A stretch of 13,852 nucleotides of DNA from Clostridiales bacterium UBA1389 (GTDB lineage Bacteria; Bacillota; Clostridia; Oscillospirales; CAG-382). Of the stretch, positions 1-7,519 are shown one piece after another. The notes below the pieces were generated by a model that saw only the letters and a list, made by a program, of their open reading frames with translations, was not told the origin of the DNA and made no database searches. Numbering within the stretch: position 1 is the stretch's first letter; every line of letters starts with the position of its first letter. The DNA is taken from NCBI GenBank assembly GCA_002305335.1, contig DBQR01000043.1, forward strand, positions 3,490 through 17,341, read 5' to 3'. The position numbers were made by a program, and so were the translations under genes.

Positions 1-30
1 CCCTCAAGGGGAAGGCTTTTTATATCTTCC

Positions 31-3000
31 CTACGACTTGATTTTTTTCTTTTTGATTACAATAATTACAACAGCTATAATAATTACTATAACAATTCCG
101 GCGATTATATAGGGTAAAGAACCGGCAAGGCCGTCGGTTTTATCCAGGGGTTTGCTTTCACTGCTATCGTCGATAGGTTCATCGTCAATCAATTCCGCAA
201 ATTCGGTTTCCGTATCGTAATAGATACAATCGTTTTCGCTAACTTTATCGATGAATTTTGCATATAATATTGCATTTTCATTCAGCTTAAGGGGAAATTC
301 CGCCTTTTCGCCGTTTTCAAAGAACCAGCCTTCAAAGGCTTTGCCGTTGATGTAGGGTTCGTCGGGAGGAGTGATTTCATCCCCTGCCGGAATATCAATG
401 CGCCTGCTTGTGTTATCGTTCAACACAAAAGTGGCATTGACGCCAGTCGGCTTTCCGATAAACAGATAGTCAAACACAATCTCTTCGTCCCGTGAGGCGT
501 TCACAAGATAAATGCTCGAAACTGCCTCCCCCGGAGTGAGATATTCCGAAAGGTCGATAAAACCCTGCCACGAACCCCGGATATCGCTGGCGACGGCGTA
601 ATCGAAATAGCCGAAATGCCTGTAAAGATACTGGGAAAAGTATATGGTTTTGAAATTGGTATTAATCGAAATATTCCACTTGACAAAGCTGCGGGCGGTA
701 ACCGAAAAATAAACACAAGGGTTTTCCGCTAAATTAACCCTGTCGGTGGGGGAGGTTACCGAAATCCAGGTGGAATCCGTCCCGGTAAAGCCGAGTACAA
801 CTTTACCGTCTTCCGTGACTTCCGCTTTATACTCGGTGCTGCCGGAGGTCCTTCTGATTTGATTTGAACTGTCGGGGAGGAGGGATTGTACCATTTCCGC
901 CGTATTCCCCGCCGGGTTCGGCTTGCCTGCCGAGTTTGACAGAGTGGGGGAAATGCCGCTGTACCAGACGGTTTTGATTATAGTTTCGTCAATGTTGTAC
1001 CGGGGCTTATCTCCGTTTACATAATATTTGTTATGCTTGAAATCTTCTTTTTTGATTATCCGGGAAAGCCTGCCGGAATCGTCCGCCGAATAAAACCCGT
1101 CAAAGCCCTCCGCACTTTGGGTTTCCATAGGATTAACCCCTATTTCAAAGAATGTCGTCTTTATGGAGGGACGGTTTTCTATTAAATCAAGGCTGTAAAC
1201 GAAATTTTCCTCATAGGGAGAAAAATAGTTGTTAATGTCATAATAGGGGGAGTAGGTTGACATAATCATTTGTCCCGAATTGTTGAAGGTCAAAAGCCTT
1301 AAAAAGCTTTCCCCGTCGCAGGTGTAGCCATTTTCGATATGCTTGGGACCCTGGTTTATTTCGGCGAACTGGTAGTCGTGGAGGATTTCCAGAACCTCCC
1401 TGCCCGTCCCCTCCACTTTGCGGATACGGTTGGAAACCCCCTCGTTATGGCCGCAGAGAATCATCTTGACGTTTTCGTTGGGGACCACAATCTTTTCCCA
1501 AAGGTTCTTTGAGGAAGTTGCCGACCAGACCCCGCTGGCAAGCAGGTATTCATGGGTGGCGATTATGGCGTTATAGTTGGAATATGTCTCTAAAACCTGA
1601 TTGGCCCATGCCACCGTCTTGTCGTCGGCTTCCCTGCCGTAGCTTAAGTAGATGATTATAAAGTTATAACCCCCTACGGTTACAAGGTCGAAATGGTTTA
1701 TATTATTGTCAAGGGAGCCGCCGTACCACTTGTTTGAGTCGTATCTGCTCCGGGGGAAGTATTTTACATAATAGCTGTAGTCGTAACCGGTGTGCCTTGT
1801 GTCATGGTTCCCCGCTAAAACCCCGTTGGGGACGCCGGCGTCGTCAAGGATTTTCTGCATTTCGCTTGCCACACCGAATTCCTTGTCGGCTTCGGCTTCG
1901 CTCGACATCTGGTCGACAAAATCCCCGGTAAACAGCACATAGGCGATATTACCCTGATTATATTCGCCGGCGGCGTAATCCATAATGGATTTGTAAAGGA
2001 AATTAAGGTCGTCGTAGCGGGTATAATACTGGGTGTCGGTATGCCACAATATGGTATCGCTGCCGTTGCCCGAAAGGTCGGGGTATATATTTATCCGCAT
2101 TTTCCCGTCCTTTGAGTAGGTAGGAATGTCCGCCTCAACCGTAATGCTTTCCCCGCTCTCGGCCTTTTCGAGTGCGTCCCATTTTGATGTTTTATAATTC
2201 CACGCAGCCGCAATATAGGGGGTTTTACCGTCGGTTTCGGCAGTACAGGAAACCACCGCTTTACCATCAAAACCCGAAACATCAATCAAAAAGGACTGAT
2301 AGGGCAGACTGTTTCCCAATGCGGTTGTGGTTATGTTTCCCAAATCGCCGAAATCCGCCGATTCCTCATAAGAGTTTCTTAAAAATGCATTGTTAAAATC
2401 CCCCATGGGGTTTACAAACATATTTATGTTTTTAACAAGCTTAACGCCGTAGGTTTTATTGCTGTTGCCGCTTACGATATTGCCTTCTATAACCGGCATT
2501 TCGGGACTTTTTCCGGCAAGGGTAAAGAAGGAAAAGAAATATTCCTTATTCCCCGCCCTGTCCAAGGTATAAGCATAGATTGTATGCCTGCCTTCGGAAA
2601 GGGCTGAGGTATCAATGTTTACCATACCGGCTTTGACCACTGTTTTAATTTTTTTATCGTCAAGATAAATTTCCGCCGATTTCAGACCGGAAACGCTGTC
2701 TTTGATTTCAACGGTAAGTTCCCCGCCTTTATATACGATACCCCCGTTTTGAAAGCCGAAATCCGCCCCGGGAGCCTTGTTGTTGACGGTTATGTACTCC
2801 GATTTATCATAATAGCTGTTGCTTTCGGTATTGTAAAATCTTATTTCGTTTTCCCCTTCGGGGAGGAGGGTGGTGTCAACCTCGTAAACCATCCCTTTTG
2901 AGGTTCCGCCTTCGCTGTAATCAAAACTGAACCCTGCCATAACCGGAACGTTGGGGGTAGAGCCTCCCAGACCGGTGGCGGCGTTCCAGCCGTCCCCTAT

Positions 3001-3561
3001 ATCAAGGGGGGATTTATTATATGTTGTTTCGGTTTTGGTGGTCCCCGCTTTTCCCTCAACCGGCAGATACTTCACCAGGGTTAAGGGGAGGGCGTTCCCC
3101 ATTACGTCGGTTACGGCAAGGGAGTTTAGCTTAACATCGTCTAAATTGTACTGCCCGTAAACAAGGTTTTCGTTGTAAACCGAACCGCTGTTGGTTACAA
3201 GGCGGATTATTATTTCGTTTTTGCCGGCGTTAAGGATTTCCTTTGTCAGCTCGATGCTGCCTTCGGCGGAAAGATCCCCCAGTTCCTTGCCGTTTAAATA
3301 AAACTTGCTCCCCTTGGAATCTATTCCCGAAAAGGAAAAGCTGAGATTCAATAAATCCTCCGCTTCCCTTGAGGGGAGTATTTTTATATCCCCCACCTCA
3401 AGACGGGTGGCGGCAGGAAAATCATAGATTAAATAAACCGTCCCCTTAAGGTATTCGGTTTCGTTGTCCGAAAACACGCCTAAGGGGAAAAATGCCGAAA
3501 TCAGCAATATAACCATACTCAAGGCAAGAATTCGTTTTAAAAAAGACATTGTTTTTTGCAT
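31..3561 (-). CDS. Exported, membrane-anchored multidomain metallophosphoesterase
   Basis: The product is 1176 aa and probably hydrolyses a phosphoester outside the cell; the substrate cannot be told. Residues 1-31 form a signal peptide (K9-R10, hydrophobic core, likely cut after V-F-S). Residues about 40-350 look like three beta-sandwich/Ig-like modules, each closing with a G-x-[NH]-x-I type strand. The calcineurin-like core spans about 500-720: H507-T-D509-T-Q511, G546-D-F-V-D, G584-N-H-D, T-H670-E and G704-H-N-E-G. The usual D-x-H is D-T-Q and the usual G-H-x-H is G-H-N-E; the D-T-Q form is, from memory, common in Gram-positive surface enzymes. About 910-1040 resembles a carbohydrate-binding beta-sandwich, and about 1044-1101 an InlB/Listeria-Bacteroides repeat ending in L-Y-A-K-F. 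A hydrophobic segment near 1150-1169 and a lysine-rich tail anchor it; there is no LPXTG motif. The ATG at 3561 is chosen over an in-frame TTG at 3585 because of the ribosome site at 3570-3576. The gene is monocistronic within the window and divergent from tmk. Confidence 0.88.
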   Translation of the reverse strand: MQKTMSFLKRILALSMVILLISAFFPLGVFSDNETEYLKGTVYLIYDFPAATRLEVGDIKILPSREAEDLLNLSFSFSGIDSKGSKFYLNGKELGDLSAEGSIELTKEILNAGKNEIIIRLVTNSGSVYNENLVYGQYNLDDVKLNSLAVTDVMGNALPLTLVKYLPVEGKAGTTKTETTYNKSPLDIGDGWNAATGLGGSTPNVPVMAGFSFDYSEGGTSKGMVYEVDTTLLPEGENEIRFYNTESNSYYDKSEYITVNNKAPGADFGFQNGGIVYKGGELTVEIKDSVSGLKSAEIYLDDKKIKTVVKAGMVNIDTSALSEGRHTIYAYTLDRAGNKEYFFSFFTLAGKSPEMPVIEGNIVSGNSNKTYGVKLVKNINMFVNPMGDFNNAFLRNSYEESADFGDLGNITTTALGNSLPYQSFLIDVSGFDGKAVVSCTAETDGKTPYIAAAWNYKTSKWDALEKAESGESITVEADIPTYSKDGKMRINIYPDLSGNGSDTILWHTDTQYYTRYDDLNFLYKSIMDYAAGEYNQGNIAYVLFTGDFVDQMSSEAEADKEFGVASEMQKILDDAGVPNGVLAGNHDTRHTGYDYSYYVKYFPRSRYDSNKWYGGSLDNNINHFDLVTVGGYNFIIIYLSYGREADDKTVAWANQVLETYSNYNAIIATHEYLLASGVWSATSSKNLWEKIVVPNENVKMILCGHNEGVSNRIRKVEGTGREVLEILHDYQFAEINQGPKHIENGYTCDGESFLRLLTFNNSGQMIMSTYSPYYDINNYFSPYEENFVYSLDLIENRPSIKTTFFEIGVNPMETQSAEGFDGFYSADDSGRLSRIIKKEDFKHNKYYVNGDKPRYNIDETIIKTVWYSGISPTLSNSAGKPNPAGNTAEMVQSLLPDSSNQIRRTSGSTEYKAEVTEDGKVVLGFTGTDSTWISVTSPTDRVNLAENPCVYFSVTARSFVKWNISINTNFKTIYFSQYLYRHFGYFDYAVASDIRGSWQGFIDLSEYLTPGEAVSSIYLVNASRDEEIVFDYLFIGKPTGVNATFVLNDNTSRRIDIPAGDEITPPDEPYINGKAFEGWFFENGEKAEFPLKLNENAILYAKFIDKVSENDCIYYDTETEFAELIDDEPIDDSSESKPLDKTDGLAGSLPYIIAGIVIVIIIAVVIIVIKKKKIKS

Positions 3562-3569
3562 AATAAACG

Positions 3570-3576
3570 CCCTTCC
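3570..3576 (-). promoter_or_regulatory. Ribosome binding site of the phosphoesterase
   Basis: On the minus strand GGAAGGG lies 8 bases before the ATG at 3561. The alternative TTG start at 3585 would begin upstream of this site and only about a dozen bases after the predicted transcription start, so this site decides the start. Confidence 0.7.
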
Positions 3577-3603
3577 GGTAATCAACGCAGTATTTATTGT
3601 CTA

Positions 3604-3632
3604 ATTATATATTTATGCATAATATAAGTCAA
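3604..3632 (-). promoter_or_regulatory. SigA-type promoter for the phosphoesterase gene
   Basis: Read on the minus strand, TTGACT (3632-3627) and TATAAT (3609-3604) are separated by exactly 17 bases. That is one mismatch from the vegetative sigma-factor consensus. Transcription would start near 3597, giving a leader of about 36 bases. Seen directly; promoter function is inferred. Confidence 0.8.
3613..3622. repeat. Perfect 10-base palindrome inside the minus-strand promoter spacer
   Basis: TTATGCATAA reads the same on both strands and sits between the -10 and -35 boxes of the minus-strand promoter, where a bound repressor would block RNA polymerase. In such AT-rich DNA a chance palindrome is quite possible, so an operator role is only a suggestion. 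Confidence 0.3.
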
Positions 3633-3651
3633 GTTTAAAGGATAAATATAT

Positions 3652-3668
3652 ATAACAAATAATGTTAT
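3652..3668. repeat. Inverted repeat between the divergent promoters
   Basis: ATAACA and TGTTAT form perfect 6-base arms around a 5-base AT centre. The dyad lies about 20 bases upstream of the minus-strand -35 box and about 35 bases upstream of the plus-strand -35 box. This spacing would suit a regulator acting on both genes. It could also be chance in AT-rich DNA. Confidence 0.3.
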
Positions 3669-3702
3669 CTATTATAAAAGCTATTTTTTTAATAATAATT
3701 CA

Positions 3703-3731
3703 TTGATTTTTTTTACCTGCGGTGTTATACT
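3703..3731 (+). promoter_or_regulatory. Extended -10 SigA-type promoter for the tmk-led gene block
   Basis: TTGATT (3703-3708) and TATACT (3726-3731) are 17 bases apart, and a TG at 3723-3724 one base before the -10 box makes it an extended -10 promoter. Transcription would start near 3738, leaving a leader of about 60 bases before the tmk ATG. It is the only good promoter I see for the plus-strand block. Confidence 0.8.
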
Positions 3732-3798
3732 GTAATGTGAATTAACTTTAAGTTTCTAAAATTTTCAAAACCGAACATAATAACACAAGGATAGGAAA

Positions 3799-4467
3799 AT
3801 GAAAAATACCCTTATAGCCTTTGACGGTCTTGACGGCGCAGGTAAGGAGACCCAGACAAAGCTTTTGACCGAATACTTTGAAAAGAACAACATTCCTTAC
3901 AGGTATCTTTCCTTCCCCACCTACCATAAGGATTGGTCAAGGCTGGTGGAATGCTACCTTAAAGGGGAGTTCGGGGAAAATCCCGACGGGGTAAACCCCT
4001 ATGCCGCTTCCTCCTTTTTCGCCTGCGACAGATATATTTCCTATATCCTTGACTGGAAAAAGGATTATGACGGGGGTAAAATAATTCTCTGCAACCGCTA
4101 CACCACCGCCAATGCGGTTCACCAGCTTTCAAAGCTTGATGAAAGCCGGTGGGACGGCTTTTTGGCATGGCTGTACGAATACGAATTCGAAAAGCTGGGT
4201 ATTCCCAAACCCGATTTGTCCATATATCTTTGCGTCACGCCGGACATCGCTTTAAAGCATATTTTGTCCCGCTCAGCCGAAGGCGACAGAAAAATGGACA
4301 TACACGAAAAATCAAGACTTCATCTTGAAAAAAGCCATAAAGCAGCACTGTATTCCGCCGAAAAGTTAGGCTGGGTTACGGTTGACTGCGTCAGCGACGG
4401 CAATATGCGGTCGATAGAGGATATACATAACGAAATTACCGGAATTATTAAGGAGTGTGTAGAATGA
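3799..4467 (+). CDS. tmk: Thymidylate kinase-like deoxynucleotide kinase
   Basis: Predicted to phosphorylate dTMP to dTDP with ATP in the cytosol, for dTTP synthesis. The 222-aa protein is slightly longer than typical Tmk (about 205-215). The P-loop is G10-L-D-G-A-G-K16-E-T18-Q, a D77-R-Y follows F-A-C as in the Tmk F-A-x-D-R motif, and N99-R-Y-T-T-x-N stands where most Tmk have D-R-Y/H...S. A lid-like stretch near 158-166 carries G-D-R-K-M-D-I-H-E. The D-to-N change at 99 and E17 before the P-loop threonine set it apart; I believe some clostridial relatives share this form, so it may be a distinct subgroup with a different nucleoside monophosphate preference. The ribosome site AAGGAT at 3787-3792 lies 6 bases before the ATG. 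The stop overlaps the next start as ATGA, so the two are translationally coupled. Confidence 0.85.
   Translation: MKNTLIAFDGLDGAGKETQTKLLTEYFEKNNIPYRYLSFPTYHKDWSRLVECYLKGEFGENPDGVNPYAASSFFACDRYISYILDWKKDYDGGKIILCNRYTTANAVHQLSKLDESRWDGFLAWLYEYEFEKLGIPKPDLSIYLCVTPDIALKHILSRSAEGDRKMDIHEKSRLHLEKSHKAALYSAEKLGWVTVDCVSDGNMRSIEDIHNEITGIIKECVE
4450..4455 (+). promoter_or_regulatory. Ribosome binding site of the DJ-1 gene
   Basis: AAGGAG lies inside the end of tmk, 8 bases before the ATG at 4464. An in-frame GTG at 4455 overlaps this site and cannot be served by it, so the ATG is the start. Confidence 0.75.
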
Positions 4468-5012
4468 GCAAAAGAGTTTATATTCTGCTTGCCGACGGCT
4501 TTGAGGAAGCCGAGGCCGTCACCCCTTGGGATATACTGAAACGGGCGGGGGCAAAGGTTACCCTGGTTTCGGTCAGCGGCAATAAAACGGTTACGGGTTC
4601 CCACGGCCTTGAAGCGGTTGCCGATATTCCCTTAAGCTGTGCCACCACCGGTTTTGATATGGTTGTCCTCCCCGGAGGTAAGGGGGGCACCGAAAACCTG
4701 CTTGAAAGCGAAGGGGTTAAAAATCTGCTCATCCACGCCTTTAACGGGGGAAAATATATCGCCGCCATCTGCGCTGCCCCTTCGGTACTGGGTAAGTACG
4801 GTTTATTGAAGGGCAGAAAGGCCACCTGTTTCCCCGGCTGGGAGGATATGCTGGAAGGGGCAGTTCTTACCGAAGATAAGGTCGTAAAAGACGGAAATAT
4901 AATAACCGCAAAGGGGATGGGGGTTGCTTTTGAGTTCGGTATTGCCCTTGCGGAGGTATTGGCAGGCAGAGAAACCGCCGAAAACATAAAAGTTCAGACC
5001 CAACACGATTAA
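4464..5012 (+). CDS. DJ-1/PfpI family protein (YajL/DJ-1 type)
   Basis: The 182-aa cytosolic protein belongs to the DJ-1/ThiJ/PfpI superfamily. It opens with the family signature G-F-E-E-A-E17, with E17 at the place of human DJ-1 Glu18. It also has a G-G-K-G-G loop near residues 72-77 and the nucleophile-elbow cysteine C103 in A-I-C-A-A-P. Length and both active-site residues fit the short DJ-1/YajL branch rather than the longer class-I amidotransferases. Family members have been credited with redox sensing, chaperone, glyoxalase or deglycase activity; the deglycase claim is disputed and the sequence does not choose between them. It overlaps tmk by 4 bases and ends 5 bases before the CPBP gene. 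Confidence 0.88.
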   Translation: MSKRVYILLADGFEEAEAVTPWDILKRAGAKVTLVSVSGNKTVTGSHGLEAVADIPLSCATTGFDMVVLPGGKGGTENLLESEGVKNLLIHAFNGGKYIAAICAAPSVLGKYGLLKGRKATCFPGWEDMLEGAVLTEDKVVKDGNIITAKGMGVAFEFGIALAEVLAGRETAENIKVQTQHD

Positions 5013-5017
5013 ACAAC

Positions 5018-5938
5018 ATGGAAAAGAAACGGTCGTTCACCCTAACGCCCATATTCACCCCCTTTTTGGCGGCAATTCTGCTTATCCTCCTTTCGGTAAG
5101 CGGAAAGCTTTTTTCGTCCTATAACGACATTGAGGAAAACCCCAATGAGTTTCTGCTGCTTATATCGGTGGTACAGCTTATCGTGTTCGTTTTCCCCTGC
5201 ATTATCTACTATTTTCTGAAAGGGCGTAAGCTTAACACCCCGTTTCTTATTTCCCCCATAAAGCCGGGACAGATTGTATTTGTCATATCCTCCGCATTGC
5301 TTCTCGTTTCGGGAAACCTGCTTATAAAATGCTTTTACTACATAGGGCTGGGTTCCCTCCCCTCGGGAGTTGATTATCTTATAAGCGATACCGGACAGCT
5401 TTCGGATGCCAATATGCTGACGGTCATTATTTCCATAGCCCTTATACCCGCAGTCTGCGAGGAACTGTTCTTCAGGGGTATTGTGCTTTCGGAATACAAG
5501 ATATACGGTACCTTCAACGCGGTGCTGTTTTCCGCCTTCAGCTTTGCCATGATTCATTTTTCCCTCCCCTCCTTTCCCCTTTACTTCTTTTCGGGACTGG
5601 TCTTGGGGGTGACGGCGGCGGTAACCGGTTCGGTGTTTGCCTCTGCGATTATTCATTTTATAAGCAATGTTTTAAGTATATATATAAGCGATTCATTTTT
5701 GCGTGTTACAATTCAGAGAAGCGGGGGATTTTTTGCCGCTTTTCTTTCGGGAGCCTTATTCCTTTTGTTCCTGGTGCTGGTGCTTTCGACTTCCGAAGGC
5801 CTTATGTGGAAGAAAAGCGAGTCCGGCAAGCTTACCGAACTCCCCCCGAAAAGCTTAAAGCATATATCCACAGTGTTTTTCACCCCCGGTTTTTTCGGGC
5901 TGGTGCTGATTTTCGTGCTTATTACCGTCCTAAAATGA
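5018..5938 (+). CDS. CPBP family (CAAX-type) intramembrane glutamic protease
   Basis: This 306-aa membrane protein, with roughly eight hydrophobic segments, carries the full CPBP/Abi catalytic set: E148-E149-L-F-F-R153, H180 in the next motif (F-A-M-I-H), and H213-F-I-S-N217. The family includes Rce1-like prenyl proteases and many bacterial members with unknown substrates, including bacteriocin-immunity proteins. There is no bacteriocin gene nearby, so a housekeeping or cell-surface role is more likely, but the target is unknown. The gene has no clear Shine-Dalgarno; the preceding stop is only 5 bases upstream, so it probably relies on reinitiation after the DJ-1 gene. The last segment, up to about residue 305, is again hydrophobic. 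Confidence 0.87.
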   Translation: MEKKRSFTLTPIFTPFLAAILLILLSVSGKLFSSYNDIEENPNEFLLLISVVQLIVFVFPCIIYYFLKGRKLNTPFLISPIKPGQIVFVISSALLLVSGNLLIKCFYYIGLGSLPSGVDYLISDTGQLSDANMLTVIISIALIPAVCEELFFRGIVLSEYKIYGTFNAVLFSAFSFAMIHFSLPSFPLYFFSGLVLGVTAAVTGSVFASAIIHFISNVLSIYISDSFLRVTIQRSGGFFAAFLSGALFLLFLVLVLSTSEGLMWKKSESGKLTELPPKSLKHISTVFFTPGFFGLVLIFVLITVLK

Positions 5939-5950
5939 CAGGAGTGTATT

Positions 5951-7519
5951 ATGCCTGACAAGAATACACCGAATCAAAACAGCGAAGAGCTTTTTAAGCT
6001 GATTGAAGAAATCCGTTCGGAATACGATGACCTTGCCGAGGGGGAAACCCCGAAAAGCAGGGGTGATTCCGAAAATTCTCCTTTGCCGGAACCCGAAAGG
6101 GAGGAACTTATAAAACGGGCGGAAATTGCCTGGGCAGACCATTTCGGCGACAAGCCTTTAAGCGCGACCCTTTCGGAAACCAAGGGGGAAGCGAATATTT
6201 ATGCCCATCTTTCCGACACCGTACCCGAAACCCTTGCCGATTTTACCGAAAATCCCGAAACCGGCAGTGAAGCCAAACCCGAAGACAACCCTACGGAAAC
6301 CGGGGAAACCGAAACCGATGATGTTGTCAACGACATGGACGACGAAAAAAAGCCCTGGCCGATAAAGGTGCTTTTGAAAATCGCAGGTTTCTTCTGGAAC
6401 ATGGGCTTTATGGTCAAGGCGGCGGTTTATGTCACCGTCGTGCTTATCGCTTCGGCTTTGTTGTCCTTTTACGTCATTTCGGTGGGGAACGATGTCTTTG
6501 CCTTTGTAAAGACCGAAAAGGAATTTACGGTCAACATAGAGGAGGGCATGACTCGCAAGGAGGTGGCATACCTGCTTGAAAAGAACGGAATTATCGAATA
6601 TTCCTGGGCGTTTAACCTGTTTATGATTTACCGGGGTGAGGAAAACCTTGAATTTCTCCCCGGGGAGCATACGGTTAAATCCACCATGAATTACAGCCAG
6701 ATTCTCGATGCCCTTATTCAGGAACCCTTTGAACTTGTGGAGGTCAGCATAACCATCCCCGAAGGGTTCACCACCGACCAGATTATAGATCTGCTGGTGG
6801 ACTACGGTATCGGCAAGCGGGAGGCATTTATCGACGCCATTAACAATTACCCCTATAAACACCAATTTGTCCGTATGCTTGACGAGCAGGGCTATTCGGA
6901 AAACCGCCGCTACCGGCTGGAAGGCTACCTCTACCCCGACACCTATTTCTTCTACAAGGATTCCAAGGAATATCTTGTAATAAATAAAATGCTTAACAAC
7001 TTCAACAACCGGGTCTGGGTGTATTACGAATCCACCTTCAAGGCGGATATAGACACCTGGGGAATGACCTTTGACGATATATTGGTGCTTGCCTCCATGG
7101 TTCAGGGGGAAGCCAAGAACGTCATTGACTTCGAGTGGATTTCCTATGTGTTCCACAACCGATTGAAAAGCAGCGATCCCCAGTTTAAGTGGCTTCAGTC
7201 CGACGCCACCGTCCAGTACTTCCTCCCCGAACACGTGGAGGACCTGACCAGGGAACACACCGCCATAGACAACCCCTACAACACCTATCTTTACGAGGGG
7301 CTTCCCCCCGGAGCCATTTGCAATCCCGGCTTTGACGCCATTTCGGCGGCAATTTACCCCGACAAACCAATCGACGAGGACGACAAACCCATTAACGCCT
7401 ACTTCTTTGTGTCAAACAAAGCCGGAAAAACCTATTACGCCGAAACCAAATCCCAGCACGACAAAAACAGGCAGAGAGTCGCCAAAGAAAATGAAAGTCT
7501 TGTCAATGAAAATCCCTGA
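5951..7519 (+). CDS. mltG: Endolytic murein transglycosylase MltG with long acidic cytosolic N-terminus
   Basis: MltG cleaves nascent glycan strands near the membrane and sets glycan chain length. The 522-aa protein has about 150 residues of cytosolic, Glu/Asp/Pro/Thr-rich N-terminus, one membrane segment near 156-180, a LysM-like subdomain at about 185-250, and the YceG catalytic domain. The catalytic glutamate is E387 in L-A-S-M-V-Q-G-E-A. Further family motifs are L-Q-S-D-A-T-V-Q-Y and Y-N-T-Y...G-L-P-P-G-A-I-x-N-P-G. E. coli MltG has about 340 aa, so the extra length is the N-terminal extension. AGGAG at 5940-5944 stands 6 bases before the ATG. The end overlaps the U32 gene by 14 bases, matching the neighbourhood of B. 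subtilis yrrL. Confidence 0.95.
   Translation: MPDKNTPNQNSEELFKLIEEIRSEYDDLAEGETPKSRGDSENSPLPEPEREELIKRAEIAWADHFGDKPLSATLSETKGEANIYAHLSDTVPETLADFTENPETGSEAKPEDNPTETGETETDDVVNDMDDEKKPWPIKVLLKIAGFFWNMGFMVKAAVYVTVVLIASALLSFYVISVGNDVFAFVKTEKEFTVNIEEGMTRKEVAYLLEKNGIIEYSWAFNLFMIYRGEENLEFLPGEHTVKSTMNYSQILDALIQEPFELVEVSITIPEGFTTDQIIDLLVDYGIGKREAFIDAINNYPYKHQFVRMLDEQGYSENRRYRLEGYLYPDTYFFYKDSKEYLVINKMLNNFNNRVWVYYESTFKADIDTWGMTFDDILVLASMVQGEAKNVIDFEWISYVFHNRLKSSDPQFKWLQSDATVQYFLPEHVEDLTREHTAIDNPYNTYLYEGLPPGAICNPGFDAISAAIYPDKPIDEDDKPINAYFFVSNKAGKTYYAETKSQHDKNRQRVAKENESLVNENP

Noticed and set aside
1..30. Possible terminator after the phosphoesterase (GGAAG/CTTCC arms)
   Set aside because: The stem is only 5 bases with an 11-base loop and no U-tract on the minus strand; too weak to call, and the flanking DNA is cut by the window edge.
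3562..3585. TTG start adding 8 residues to the phosphoesterase
   Set aside because: The extension covers the ribosome site at 3570-3576 and begins almost at the predicted transcription start.
4478..4987. Open frame of 169 codons on the minus strand inside the DJ-1 gene
   Set aside because: Antisense shadow; low-complexity Ser/Pro-rich product and no ribosome site, while the plus frame has clear DJ-1 motifs.
5018..5938. CPBP protease as part of a bacteriocin-immunity or phage-abortive system
   Set aside because: No bacteriocin precursor, transporter or toxin-like gene is adjacent; the surroundings are housekeeping genes.
6158..7258. Open frame of 366 codons on the minus strand inside mltG
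   Set aside because: It is fully antisense to a well-supported mltG, shows no recognisable motif, and is explained by the codon bias of the sense gene.
7332..7505. In-frame upstream extension of the U32 gene
   Set aside because: The extra 58 residues are Thr/Pro/Lys-rich, lie wholly within mltG, and match nothing in the U32 family, which begins at the K-I-P-E-I-L motif.
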